In this document: positions 31,588-41,087 of the stretch, in pieces
How the letters are laid out: each line of letters opens with the position of its first letter
How positions within the stretch are numbered: the stretch's first letter is position 1
NCBI GenBank assembly: GCA_023052935.1
Contig: CM041295.1
Location: 169,314,366-169,378,365 of the forward strand
DNA length: 64,000 nucleotides
DNA from: Piezodorus guildinii
Taxonomy: Eukaryota > Arthropoda > Insecta > Hemiptera > Pentatomidae
Reading direction: 5' to 3'
Translations under genes and position numbers: made by a program
The notes under the pieces: model-generated
What the model was told of the DNA's origin: nothing
Database searches by the model: none
The model's input: the letters and a program-made list of their open reading frames with translations, nothing else

Positions 31588-31944
31588 ATAGCAAGGGAAA
31601 ATTATTGCGATCATGAAAAATTTAGAATACGAAAAGAAAATACCTAAACATCCCTAATAATTTAAGCTTATATATTTTTAATTTCGAAGAATAATTTTCA
31701 AGGACAAACAATAAAAACTACTCATAGAACAGAACTAAAAATTATATTACGTAATTCATTTTTTTATGTTGCCAGTCTTTCTTGTCCAACATTCATGTAC
31801 AGTCGTCATAGAAATTGCATACATACATGTTTAAAAAAAGAAAAACAAGATTAAATATTGAAAATTAAATAAAAGCACATAAAAATTAATGAAAAAATTA
31901 AAAAAAGTTTCCAGTTCTCTCGTAAAATGAATAATAATAGATCA

Positions 31945-32005
31945 CCAATGGCATGGTGACCACCATGCTAAAGGACACGGGTTCGAACCCGCAGATACAG
32001 TGAAT
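31945..32005 (+). repeat. tRNA-like SINE head fragment
   Basis: GGTGACCACCATGCTAAAGG, then a B-box GGTTCGAACCC in a small palindrome. Not a functional tRNA: no acceptor or anticodon stem pairing is evident. Probably a SINE head interrupted by later insertions. Confidence 0.45.
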
Positions 32006-32021
32006 TAAGATTAATACAGTA

Positions 32022-32035
32022 ATTTGGAATAGGTA
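32022..32035 (-). repeat. TSD of RTE-type LINE 2 (3' side)
   Basis: ATTTGGAATAGGTA, repeated exactly at 34045-34058. Confidence 0.85.
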
Positions 32036-34044
32036 ATAATAATAGGCTTAGCGAACCCGAAGGTTCGATGCCGATACCACCAAATTCCACCTACACAGAC
32101 TCGTCCAATGTTCACCATTCAAGTCCAAGCTCCCGAGATCAGCCTTAACGCAATCCTCCCATCTACGCTTCGGCCTACCTTTCGGACGCCTACCAGTCGG
32201 ATCAGCAAATACCAACTTTCTCGGAATCCGCTCGTCATCGAGCCAAACAACTTTACTCGCCCGTTTGAGTCTCCGCGATGCAATCAGCTCAATTATATTC
32301 ACAGGATACAAGTTCCGCAATTCCGCGTTGTGCAACCTTCTAAACTCCCCAGTGGCCTCATCACTCTTCGGACCAAATATTTTACGCAATACCTTAGTTT
32401 CTAAAACCTTAAGTCGTTGTTCATCCTTCAGAGTAAGCGGCCACGTTTCACATCCGTAAAGAACAGTTGGAAGGATAATAGTTTTATAAATTCTAATCTT
32501 TAAGTTTTTAGATAGAAGCCGCGAACTAAGTAACTTACCAACTGAATAATTTCCCACACACATTTCACGCATTTCCCACCTTTAACCGGGACTTTATTTC
32601 TTCCTGGATTTCATTTTTTCTAGTTATAATTGAACCTAAATACTTGAATTTCTCTACGTGTTCAAAAGTATGACCTGATACAACAATATCACCAAGATCG
32701 ACACCGTTTCTGCTACTAATCATATATTTCGTCTTATCGGTATTTAATTCGAGTCCTATTTCTTTACCGGTTTTTATTAACACACTTGTATTTAGTTGTA
32801 TGGTTTCGGTGTCTTCACCTAGCAGTACCAGATCATCGGCAAACCCCAAAACCGGAATCTTGTCACCCATATTTAAGCCTTTCTCGGTACACATCACCTT
32901 TTCTATGACATATTCTAAAGCTATATTAAATAACACAGGTGAAAGGGAGTCACCCTGTTTCAAACCCGATCGCACCTCAAATCTCTCGGAGTAATTATGA
33001 CCGATTCTAACTTTATGAAATGTTTCCGACAAACACATCTCTACTAGGTTTACTAACATTCTAGGTATTCTCTGTTCAATCATGATGTTATATAGCTTCT
33101 GACGGTCTATTGAACCATAAGCCTTTTGAAAATCGATATAAAGTTGATGGACTACACCGTTGTATTCCAATTTTTTCTCTAATATTTGACGTAAGGAAAA
33201 TATTTAGTCAATAGTCGAGCGATTCCGCCTAAAACCACATTGGTAAGCTCCGATAATTTCCTCAGCGTATTCCGTGATTCGACTAGTTAGAATTGACAAG
33301 AATATTTTATAGCATACTGGGAGAAAGAGAATCCCACGATAGTTGTTACAATCCGACCTCGGTCCTTTTTTGTGAATCGGAATAAGTATTGATTCTTTCC
33401 ATTCTTCGGGCATTTTTTCAGTTTCCTAGATCTTTTTAACTAAAAAATGTATTTTGGAAACACCTGCTTCTCCACACGCCTTGATTAATTCACTCGTGAT
33501 ATTATCATTTCCTGCAGCCTTATAACGTTTTAATTTTCCTATCGCCATTTCGACTTCCTCTTTACTCGGTGCGTCTATCCATGGTTCAGCGCTCTGATAT
33601 TCAGAGAGAGGAGATTGATTATTATTTTCCGTATTTAAAATGCCGTCAAAGTGTTGTTTAAATTTATTTAATATCTCAGAAAGATCCGCAATTATATTGT
33701 TATTTGCATCTTTAACCGCATTCCATAGCGATTCAAATCTTTTACGCGATTTGTTTATACCTTTGTACATCTCTCTTACGTTATTTTCGTTTCTGTGTTT
33801 TTCTATTTCTATTATTTTGCCTTTAAGATACACTCTTTTTTTTATTTTTTAAGAATTTTGAAGTTTCATTTTTTACTAACCGAAAAGAAGCCACATTATT
33901 CTCGCTTGGATTATTTAAGAAATTCAGTTTAGCGGTTTTTCTTTTTTCTCACATATTTTGACAATCCCTGTCGAACCAAGGTTTGTTCTTTTTATTTTCG
34001 ATTTTCCCGAAACATAAATTACTGACCTCTTTAATGTTATCCCT
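32036..34044 (-). mobile_element. RTE-type non-LTR retrotransposon 2, 5'-truncated
   Basis: 2.01 kb on the minus strand with a perfect 14-bp TSD. The 3' end is a short (ATT)n tail, not poly-A, as known for RTE-like elements. The 5' end falls in the linker after the endonuclease, so the copy arrived truncated. It is distinct from LINE 1 (18261-21347) in sequence. Confidence 0.85.
32048..34044 (-). pseudogene. RTE-type LINE 2: linker, reverse transcriptase, C-terminus
   Basis: Coding remnants in order: KKNKPWFDRDC linker (about 33985), YKAAGNDNITSELIK, then IHKKGPRSDCNNYRGI and YQCGFRRNRSTID. Motif A is YIDFQKAYGSID (Gly where Asp is usual after AY), motif B GLKQGDSLSPVLFNIALE, motif C LGFADDLVLLG, then LYGCETWPLTLKDEQRL and GRRPKGRPKRRWED. 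One frame runs from 33833 to 32565 with two nonsense codons (TAG near 33428, TAA near 33205). A frameshift near 32570 leads to the last frame. Few lesions, so a fairly young insertion, but inactive without its endonuclease. Confidence 0.85.
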
Positions 34045-34058
34045 ATTTGGAATAGGTA
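34045..34058 (-). repeat. TSD of RTE-type LINE 2 (5' side)
   Basis: ATTTGGAATAGGTA, identical to 32022-32035. Confidence 0.85.
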
Positions 34059-34454
34059 CTAAGGTTAAAATGAGCAACATAAAAACATTAAGGTTTTCAA
34101 TTTTCTTGTTTATTTTTAATTAACATATAGAATTGTATATAACGTCATGAAAGGAGATGTTTTAGTATGCTTTGGATAGTAATTAAATATTAACTTCAAC
34201 TTGACTTTCGAAAATAACTGCGATTTTTTTTTTAATTTAGGGGGTCCTTGCCATTGTATGAAGGGGTCTGCGGGAGTTTTTTTCTTGGGAACTACTGTAT
34301 CATTTCAAAACAATATTTTCATATTTTTTAATTCTATTGACAAAGCCAAGCGCCGGGGAAAATCTCGTTACTAGAGCCATTAATATCATCAAAGCTCAAG
34401 AGGAAAATTTTCCCCAGTGAGTAAGCAGGGAGAAGGGGGGGGGAGAATTTCCAT
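34059..34454. other. Unassigned interval with a low-copy repeat
   Basis: 34225-34320 resembles 230-310. A G9 run occurs at 34434-34443. No gene seen. Confidence 0.3.
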
Positions 34455-35372
34455 ATTTATATATTAGATATTTGCTTCTTGGACTTTATATATTAGATAT
34501 TTGCTTCATGGACATTATATATTAGATATTTGATTCTTGGACTTTATATATTAGATATTTGCTTCTTGGACTTTATGTATTAGATATTTGCTTCTTGGAC
34601 ATTATATATTAGATATTTGTTTTTTTTTTGGAACTTTATATATTAGATATTTGCTTCTTGACTTATGTATTAGTTATTTGCTTCTTGGACTTTATATATT
34701 AGATATTTGCTTCTTGGACTTTATATTAGATATTGTTCTTGATTATTTTAGATATTTGTCTTCTTGGACTTTATATATTAGTATTTCTTCTTGGACTTTA
34801 TATATTAGATATTTGCTTCTTGGACTTTATATATTAGATATTTGTTCTTGGACTTTATATATTAGTATTTGCTTCTTGGACTTTATATATTAGATATTTT
34901 GCTTCTTGGACTGTATATATTAGATATTTGATTCTTGGACTTTATATATTAGTTATTTTTTTTTTTTTTTATTTATTTGCTTCTTGGGCTTTATGTATTA
35001 GATATTTGCTTCTTGGACTTTATGTATTAGATATTTGCTTCTTGGACTTTATATATTAGATATTTGCTTCTTGGACTTTATATATTAGATATTTTCTTCT
35101 TGGACTTTATATATTAGGTATTTTCTTCTTGGACTTTATATATTAGATATTTGCTTCTTGGACTGTATATATTAGATATTTGATTCTTGGACTTTATATA
35201 TTAGTTATTTGCTTCTTGGACTTTATGTATTAGATATTTGTTTCTTGGACTTTATATATTAGATATTTGTTTCTTGGACTTTATATATTAGATATTTGCT
35301 TCTTGGACTTTATATATTAGATATTTGTTTCTTGGACTTTATATATTAGATATTTGCTTCATGGACTTTATA
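34455..35372 (+). repeat. 29-bp minisatellite, about 32 units
   Basis: Unit of 29 bp with core TTAGATATTTGCTTCTTGG followed by ACTTTATATA. About 0.92 kb. Many units are perfect. A block near 34620-34880 is degraded by single-base deletions, with two T-run insertions near 34620 and 34955. The 101-codon frame across it is a by-product. Confidence 0.95.
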
Positions 35373-36085
35373 ATACTAATCTTATTTCTAAAAATGTATT
35401 TGTATTCTGGGAAATAATTTCAACTTATTCTACTTTCTACTTAATTAACTTGTCCTTTACTGTTAATATTAGTAAAAGTTTGTATTAATAATAATGATGA
35501 GATGGTAAACTATTTTAAATAAACATAATTTAAGGTACTGCAAAGGGTGCCATTTAAACAATGCGGCATTCAAGTTCTGTCGGGATAACTCCGACGATTG
35601 TATGAAACATAATACAAAAATAAATAAATTATTGTTAATAAGTTCTGATATTTAATAATCATATCCAGACAAAAATATTAAAAGTTTTTGTGACTAACAC
35701 TATTTTAAAATTTACTTTGGCTTGTGGTGAGTTATAAAAGAAACAGCTGTGCTGGAAGACCGCCTCGGCTTTTATTTATTTTTTTTATTTTTTAGAGCGG
35801 CGTACTAAAAGGGAAGGGTACAGCTTGTTTTTACTCTCTCACTTTTTACATTATCCGTCCCTGCAAAACCAATAGCTTGTAGCTTGGTTGTGATCACACT
35901 GAGCCTTCCATTAACCTGTAGTGCTTAATCCTGGATTGAGGAAGCCTCAATATTATATTCACACCTTCCCTATTTTTTATTAATTATTTTATATTATTCA
36001 TAGTTTAATAAATATCTTTTTATCTACAAGCGTCAATCCTAACCGATTAATCCCAAAAATATTTCATTCTAAACTATTTAAGATA
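35373..36085. other. Unassigned interval
   Basis: No recognisable gene. 35760-35960 is slightly less AT-rich (GAGCGGCGTACTAAAAGGGA) without matches here. Confidence 0.25.
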
Positions 36086-36089
36086 ATTC

Positions 36090-36270
36090 TCTATGGCCTC
36101 TAAAAAGAAAATGACCGCGAGACCATCTAACATAGAGTGTCATCGAAGTGCTACCATTGGGTAGTTCCTTCACAAACAGTGTTAAATTTTAATTTTGTCA
36201 TTTCAATAAAATTTACTTGACGTATTCTCTAAAACAGTGGTAAATTTCAATGAATAAAAAGCTATAAAAA
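36090..36270 (+). repeat. LINE family J2 3' UTR fragment
   Basis: GAGACCATCTAACATAGAGT, then AAGTGCTACCATTGGGTAG, parallels 50230-50275 and, inverted, 22190-22230. No coding part remains. Confidence 0.55.
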
Positions 36271-36298
36271 TATGCAATAACTCTTTTTACCAACTATA

Positions 36299-36416
36299 GT
36301 GTTACAGGGTTTATGCTTGGACATGGCTCAGTAATGGCCTGAGATGGCTCACAAGCTTGAGCCGAAACGTTGGCAAAATTAAAAAATATTAAAAAAATGA
36401 CTGACTCCTGATTATT
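36299..36416 (+). mobile_element. 118-bp insertion carrying a hammerhead-like core
   Basis: Flanked by CCAACTATA at 36290-36298 and 36417-36425. It holds the hammerhead-like core at 36337-36374, then an A/T-rich tail with ATTAAAAAATATTAAAAAAA. Its small size and own TSD suggest a very short Penelope-derived copy, 5'-truncated next to the ribozyme. Confidence 0.6.
36337..36374 (+). ncRNA. Hammerhead-like core with one-base deletion (copy d)
   Basis: GCCTGAGATGGCTC-ACAAGCTT-GAGCCGAAACGTTGGC. Stem II (GGCTC/GAGCC) is perfect and box II GAAAC, GTT and GGC are intact. Box I reads CTGAGA where CTGANGA is required, as if the variable base were deleted. Probably inactive. Confidence 0.6.
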
Positions 36417-36425
36417 CCAACTATA

Positions 36426-36950
36426 ATATTGTATATTTTTTATATGAACACATTGCTGCAGTGTATATATGACTGTCAATAGAATTGGATACAATTCTGC
36501 AAATGAACTCGTAAAGATAAAAGCAATCTAAATTTCACTTAAAAAAGATCACTCTAACACATATTTTATTTAAATTTTTAAAAATAATGTGAGTGTATGT
36601 GTAAAAGCATTTTAATGATTAAAAAAGCTAAAATACATTAAAACATCTTGCCTGTTTATTGAGATGGAATTTTAATTGATCTCCCTACTATGATTCATAG
36701 AAATATTTGTAGTTTATTTATATAAATAATTTAATCTTTACCATTCGTGAGTTGTAATTATTAAAATAAAATATTTATAAAATTATATGTATAATTAATA
36801 TACTATACTGATATGTATACTAGTATGTTCATTATGATTAATATAAGAGGGAAAACTGGGAAGAAAATCAGGAATTTACCCACATTTGCAAAGGAAAAAA
36901 TACCTCAGTAAAAAAAAAAACCCTGAGAAAAGCATTGGATTGTAATAAAA
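36426..36950. other. Unassigned AT-rich interval
   Basis: Nothing recognised. Confidence 0.25.
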
Positions 36951-36954
36951 ATAT

Positions 36955-37520
36955 TCTAACACACGACTTTCCTTTACCTCTCTTTTTAAAATTAATTACA
37001 GAACTTTTAAATAAAGAAAGTAACGATTATATTGAGTTTTGATGGAAACATTGATTTTAGATTAAGTAAATAATAATAGAAATTATTATCTAAAACAATC
37101 ACTTAATTTGATGTGCTTTTTGCTCGTATTAAAATTTGCAATCTAGTATGTTAATGAAAATTTTTGGTAAAATCTTTAATAAACAGCATATGATACATTT
37201 ATGTTACTATCACTATTAGCGGGGGGAAATCTATTTAACCTTGAAAATAATTTCTACCGTTTTCTCATTTAAAAATTAAAGATACATCCAAGAGAAAATT
37301 GTTGGTAATACTGCTTTCAACCCCAGTCAGACTAGTATTGAACATGATTTTAAAGCCCATTCAATTATTCGTTGGTATGATACGGTAGAGGTTTTCGAGA
37401 AAATAGTAAAAAGGTGTAAAATGCTTAGCGTGGTAAGTCGATTTCAGTGAAAAAAGTGAGATAACAGCCCGCGTATATACTTGTCTTAAATATGAAATTA
37501 AAGTCAACTTAATTAACCAG
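36955..37520 (-). repeat. Rep-1 copy, diverged
   Basis: Inverted Rep-1 from the right end (TAACACACGACTTTCCTTTA) through TTTCAACCCCAGTCAGACTA, AAAGCCCATTCAATTATTC and AAAGGTGTAAAATGCTTAGC to TTGTCTTAAATATGAAATTA. Many substitutions, so older than the complete copies. Confidence 0.65.
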
Positions 37521-38180
37521 GTCTTATTGAGGAAGTGAGGTAAGTGTCCGATTTTTTCCAATCCGATTATAAATAAATAAAATAAAAATAGTAAGAAAAG
37601 GAATTTATAATGCAAGATAAAATGAAATTGATAAAACTGGGAGTAGGAATCATTTGAAATCATTGCATTCTTCACACTTCCAGGTTACCGCTGGAGCTGG
37701 ATTTGGAGGGGGCTCCAAACATACTGGACTGTAGAAAGAGCCTTACCGCCTGGACTAAGGATATGATTAGCATAGCTCACACTTGCTCGTTAGTCACAGT
37801 CCCCTGCGAATAACGGGACCTCACTCGCATTTACCTCAAAGTGGAATCTCATGACCCTCTCCGTTATTAATCCGCAATTATTTCGTATCAAGGAGGTTAA
37901 TTACTCATAATTAAAGCAATCTCCTAAACAGTACACCGTATAAGCTGAAATATACGACAAATGACCCTACCTTATCTTGGTCTATGCGTAGAACGGATTT
38001 TAAACCTTCCATGAAGGAACATCAGCAATGCAATATTTTTTTCCCTTGAAGAAAATGGGTCATGCGAGAGGTTAGAAATAAAAACATTTTTTAACTATAC
38101 TTTTGTTTAGTTTTTATATTTTATTTTTGCCGACATTTTAGGGGACGGGGCACTCCCTCCCTGCCCTTCACTACCTTCTC
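37521..38180. other. Single-copy-looking interval
   Basis: 37680-38060 has noticeably higher GC, no stop-free frame of note and no match to other repeats in the window. It could be conserved non-coding host DNA or an unrecognised element. Confidence 0.3.
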
Positions 38181-38390
38181 CAATGATAAAAAAGTAAGAG
38201 GCATTCAAGATGGTTTAGTGTCTCGCCAGAGCTCAGTGCCATCGATCCGAATAGGCCTGATATGTGGTTTTATAAATGGGTTTTCAGTAGTAAAAAAGGA
38301 GTTTTGAGCGTTTGTTGAGTAACTGTCGTAGTGATCGGTATCTACCAGATTGTGTGAGGAGTAACTGTTCCCATCAATGTATAATAAATT
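38180..38390 (-). pseudogene. LINE family J2 ORF2 fragment
   Basis: Base-level match to 22460-22600: CAGAGCTCAGTGCCATCGAT against CCAAAGCTCGATTCCATATG, AATAGGCCTGATATGTG against AATAGGTCTGATAATAG, GAGCGTTTGTTGAGTAACTG against GAACGTTTGTCTAGTAAGTG. Thumb/C-terminal region on the minus strand, frame broken. Confidence 0.55.
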
Positions 38391-38404
38391 ATGTACATTA
38401 TGTA

Positions 38405-38640
38405 TTTTAATTAAACAAAGCTCATGCATTCAGCGTCGTGGTCTGGTAGATAAAGCTCTATTATACTGTTCTCCGGGTCCCGGGTTCGAACACTGCTTGT
38501 GGCAGAATTATTTATTCTGTTATTTCGGCCAAACCACGGGGTAGATAGACCCTCCTGGAACATTTGGATAGACGCTCTTGGAACAGTACGAATATCCAAA
38601 GTAATGATCCCAACCCAAGAAGGGTTGTAGAGGAAAATTG
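38405..38640 (+). repeat. SINE-a copy, diverged
   Basis: Head GGTCTGGTAGATAAAGCTCT, B box GGGTTCGAACAC, body TGTGGCAGAATTATTTATTC with a shortened middle, ending GATCCCAACCCAAGAAGGGT. Confidence 0.65.
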
Positions 38641-39113
38641 TTTTGTTTTTTTTTCAACTCATATAATTAACTACAAAAAAAAATCGAGAATGTGGATTCC
38701 AAGTAGGATGAGTCAAGATGGAGACCTAGGTAACGGATCTGTACTAAATAGATTAGTGGAATTACAACATTAATAAATGGTACTGGTGGACATGATTTCG
38801 ATATTTTGCAAGGTAAATAGTGATATATAAAATTTATATAATTCAATTTACTATTCCTTCACAACTCCAAAGGGTAGGACATAACCAAACACAGTTCTAT
38901 TACCAATGTGTTGGAGGTTCACTACCAAATATTTGACTGCTTCTTTCCGTACACGGCCATTTCAATTCCACGGTGATATCGCTTTAATTCTGCTTCCTGC
39001 ATCCGATCACTGTTTACTGGGTCTTGGGCATGCAGCCCTGCTTTAAAAATTATAAAATTTCGGTTACTGAAATAATCATATAAAATTTTCCGATAGAACA
39101 GGACCTCTTTGGA
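38641..39113. other. Unassigned interval
   Basis: No gene or repeat recognised. Confidence 0.25.
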
Positions 39114-39118
39114 CTATA

Positions 39119-39190
<72 letters not shown>
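39114..39190. repeat. (AT)n microsatellite
   Basis: About 77 nt, one of the longest AT arrays here, with a single G interruption near its start. Confidence 0.95.
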
Positions 39191-39191
<1 letters not shown>

Positions 39192-39458
39192 CGTGTGGAT
39201 GCGGCATTTTATTTTTTTTTATGGTTGGATTAGAAAGGTTTTTAATATTTCTCACCTTTAAATAAATTATAATTTTCATAAAGTCTTTCCTTCATATTCC
39301 TGGACACTACACAAGAACTGACTAGTTTTGTGACAGTGATAAAAGTTTTTCCGCATTTAATTTAATATAATAATGATTAAGATACTAAATTCTGGATCGT
39401 GGCGGATTTTCATTAATTTGGGAAGAAGAGGAGAGATAGGGTTGAAAAGATAAGTTAA

Positions 39459-39468
39459 TGTTTCTAAA
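39459..39468 (+). repeat. TSD of LINE copy B (left)
   Basis: TGTTTCTAAA (two preceding A may also belong), repeated at 44257-44266. Confidence 0.9.
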
Positions 39469-39475
39469 CGAGTTC

Positions 39476-39487
39476 TGCGCATGCGCA
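39476..39487. promoter_or_regulatory. Perfect NRF-1/EWG palindrome at LINE 5' end
   Basis: TGCGCATGCGCA, 8 nt from the element's start, matches the NRF-1 site perfectly. Copy A keeps a functional-looking variant at the same position. It is likely part of the internal promoter (inference). Confidence 0.5.
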
Positions 39488-39782
39488 TGAGTATAGCGGT
39501 CATCTTTCAAGTCGGCTCTTGGATTTCTTGCTTTTTCAGTTGGATATCACTTCAGAACAGTCTTGAAAACATCACCAGGCTTCAGGATAACAACAACAGT
39601 AAATATTGGAGCAAACAACGGTAAGTTGGGCTACAATTTGCACCGTAAAGTGAATGCTGAGTCACCTCTTCATATCAGCTGATTGCCAATAGCTAGGCAA
39701 GGCTGGTCTTGCTTAACTTTTTTTAAGTTATTATTTTTTTCCCCAACATCTGGTTATTATTTAATTCTTTTACTTACATGAA

Positions 39783-41087
39783 ATGCGATATTATCATCAA
39801 GTAATGTCCTCCAAAGCTTCAACTAAAAGATCTAGATCTAGTGGTTCAATCCCGTCTCCTACGAAACAAAGACCTCGCCGTGATACTAATAAAAGATTAC
39901 AAGCAACCTCTTCGGGTACTAATTCAGAATCTGAACCACAACCTGGCACATCGTCACAAGGGATGACTGACGAATCGCCGTTTTTCACCCCAAATCCTTT
40001 TCAGATTTTACATAACGAAAAAGAAAACATGGAATCTGCTCCTATACCTAGTGAACCACGACCCCCTCCAATATTTGTCAAAAATATTAAAAATTTCCAG
40101 TTGTTGTGTACACAATTGAACAAAATTACCGATTCTACCAGCTACTACTGTATGAGTAGAATTAATGACACCAAAATATCTCCTACTACTGCCGAGACAT
40201 ATAGAAAAATAGTGAAATATCTAACTGATACCAAAGCGGATTTCCATACCTACCAGCTACGCCAAGAGAGAGCTTTAAGGGTTGTAATCAGAAACTTACA
40301 CCCCTCGACACCAGTTGAAGCTATTAAAGAAGAATTAACGGAGATAGGCTATAAAGTGCGACAAGTCACTAATGTCCTAAAGGACAAAATTCCACTACCT
40401 CTCTTTTTCGTGGACTTGGAGCCATCGGAAGGAGTTGAACAAATCTATGACCTCAATAGATTGTACTATACCAGCGTAAGAGTTGAAAAACCTTACATAA
40501 AGAAGGAGATAGTTCAGTGCCATAACTGTCAAGCATATGGTCATACTAAAAGTTATTGTCATCACATACCTCGATGCGTGAAATGCGGTGAACAGCACAA
40601 GTCTGTGGAGTGTACAAAACCAAAATCAACACCAGCTGTATGTGCTCATTGCCTCAAGGACCACCCAGCCAACTATAAAGGATGCCAAATTTATAAGGAA
40701 CTGAGGACCAGGTTTCAAAAACCTCAAGTACCGGATGAAATAGCAAGACAAGTAAGAAACAGAAGAGAACCCTCAAAACTTATTGATGCCAATGTATCAT
40801 TTGCCCACCTACTTGGAGGTGGGAATCAAAGTACTGAAGCCGTGGCCCTGCCGAAACTACAGAATGTACCTCAATCCATTCCACATATACCTCTTCCTCA
40901 AAATGTAACCAATCCTAAAAATCCTAATCAACCACAAATCTCTCATATCCCTCCTCCTTCAAATGCTACAGACCTTACCAGTTTGATGACATCCTTTATC
41001 TCCGAAATTAAATCCCTTGTTATGCCCCTAATATCACTCCTTACGAATCTCGTATCAAATCTCATTCCTGCCTTAAAAAAACCATAA
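39783..41087 (+). CDS. LINE copy B ORF1 (Gag-like, zinc-knuckle protein)
   Basis: Intact 434-codon frame. Basic Ser/Lys/Arg-rich N-terminus (residues 8-45), acidic linker, an RRM-related/PRE_C2HC-like region at about residues 160-240 (RALRVVIRNLHPSTP, then VEAIKEELTEIGYKV), three CCHC-type knuckles at residues 246-301 (CHNCQAYGHTKSYC, CVKCGEQHKSVEC, CAHCLKDHPANYKGC), and a Pro/Gln-rich C-terminus ending in a hydrophobic segment. In Jockey elements this protein binds the element RNA and carries it to chromatin. The ATG at 39783 is the first in frame. The stop is followed directly by the ORF2 ATG, so ORF2 is probably reached by termination-reinitiation. Confidence 0.93.
   Translation: MRYYHQVMSSKASTKRSRSSGSIPSPTKQRPRRDTNKRLQATSSGTNSESEPQPGTSSQGMTDESPFFTPNPFQILHNEKENMESAPIPSEPRPPPIFVKNIKNFQLLCTQLNKITDSTSYYCMSRINDTKISPTTAETYRKIVKYLTDTKADFHTYQLRQERALRVVIRNLHPSTPVEAIKEELTEIGYKVRQVTNVLKDKIPLPLFFVDLEPSEGVEQIYDLNRLYYTSVRVEKPYIKKEIVQCHNCQAYGHTKSYCHHIPRCVKCGEQHKSVECTKPKSTPAVCAHCLKDHPANYKGCQIYKELRTRFQKPQVPDEIARQVRNRREPSKLIDANVSFAHLLGGGNQSTEAVALPKLQNVPQSIPHIPLPQNVTNPKNPNQPQISHIPPPSNATDLTSLMTSFISEIKSLVMPLISLLTNLVSNLIPALKKP

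Noticed and set aside
31945..32005. tRNA gene
   Set aside because: Only a B-box-like GGTTCGAACCC is present. The cloverleaf cannot be completed, so it is better read as a SINE head.
34588..34893. 101-codon repetitive hydrophobic frame
   Set aside because: By-product of the 29-bp minisatellite. A 29-bp unit shifts frame, and the frame exists only because of indels.
34455..35372. CRISPR-like array
   Set aside because: The units are directly adjacent 29-bp repeats without unique spacers, in a eukaryotic context.
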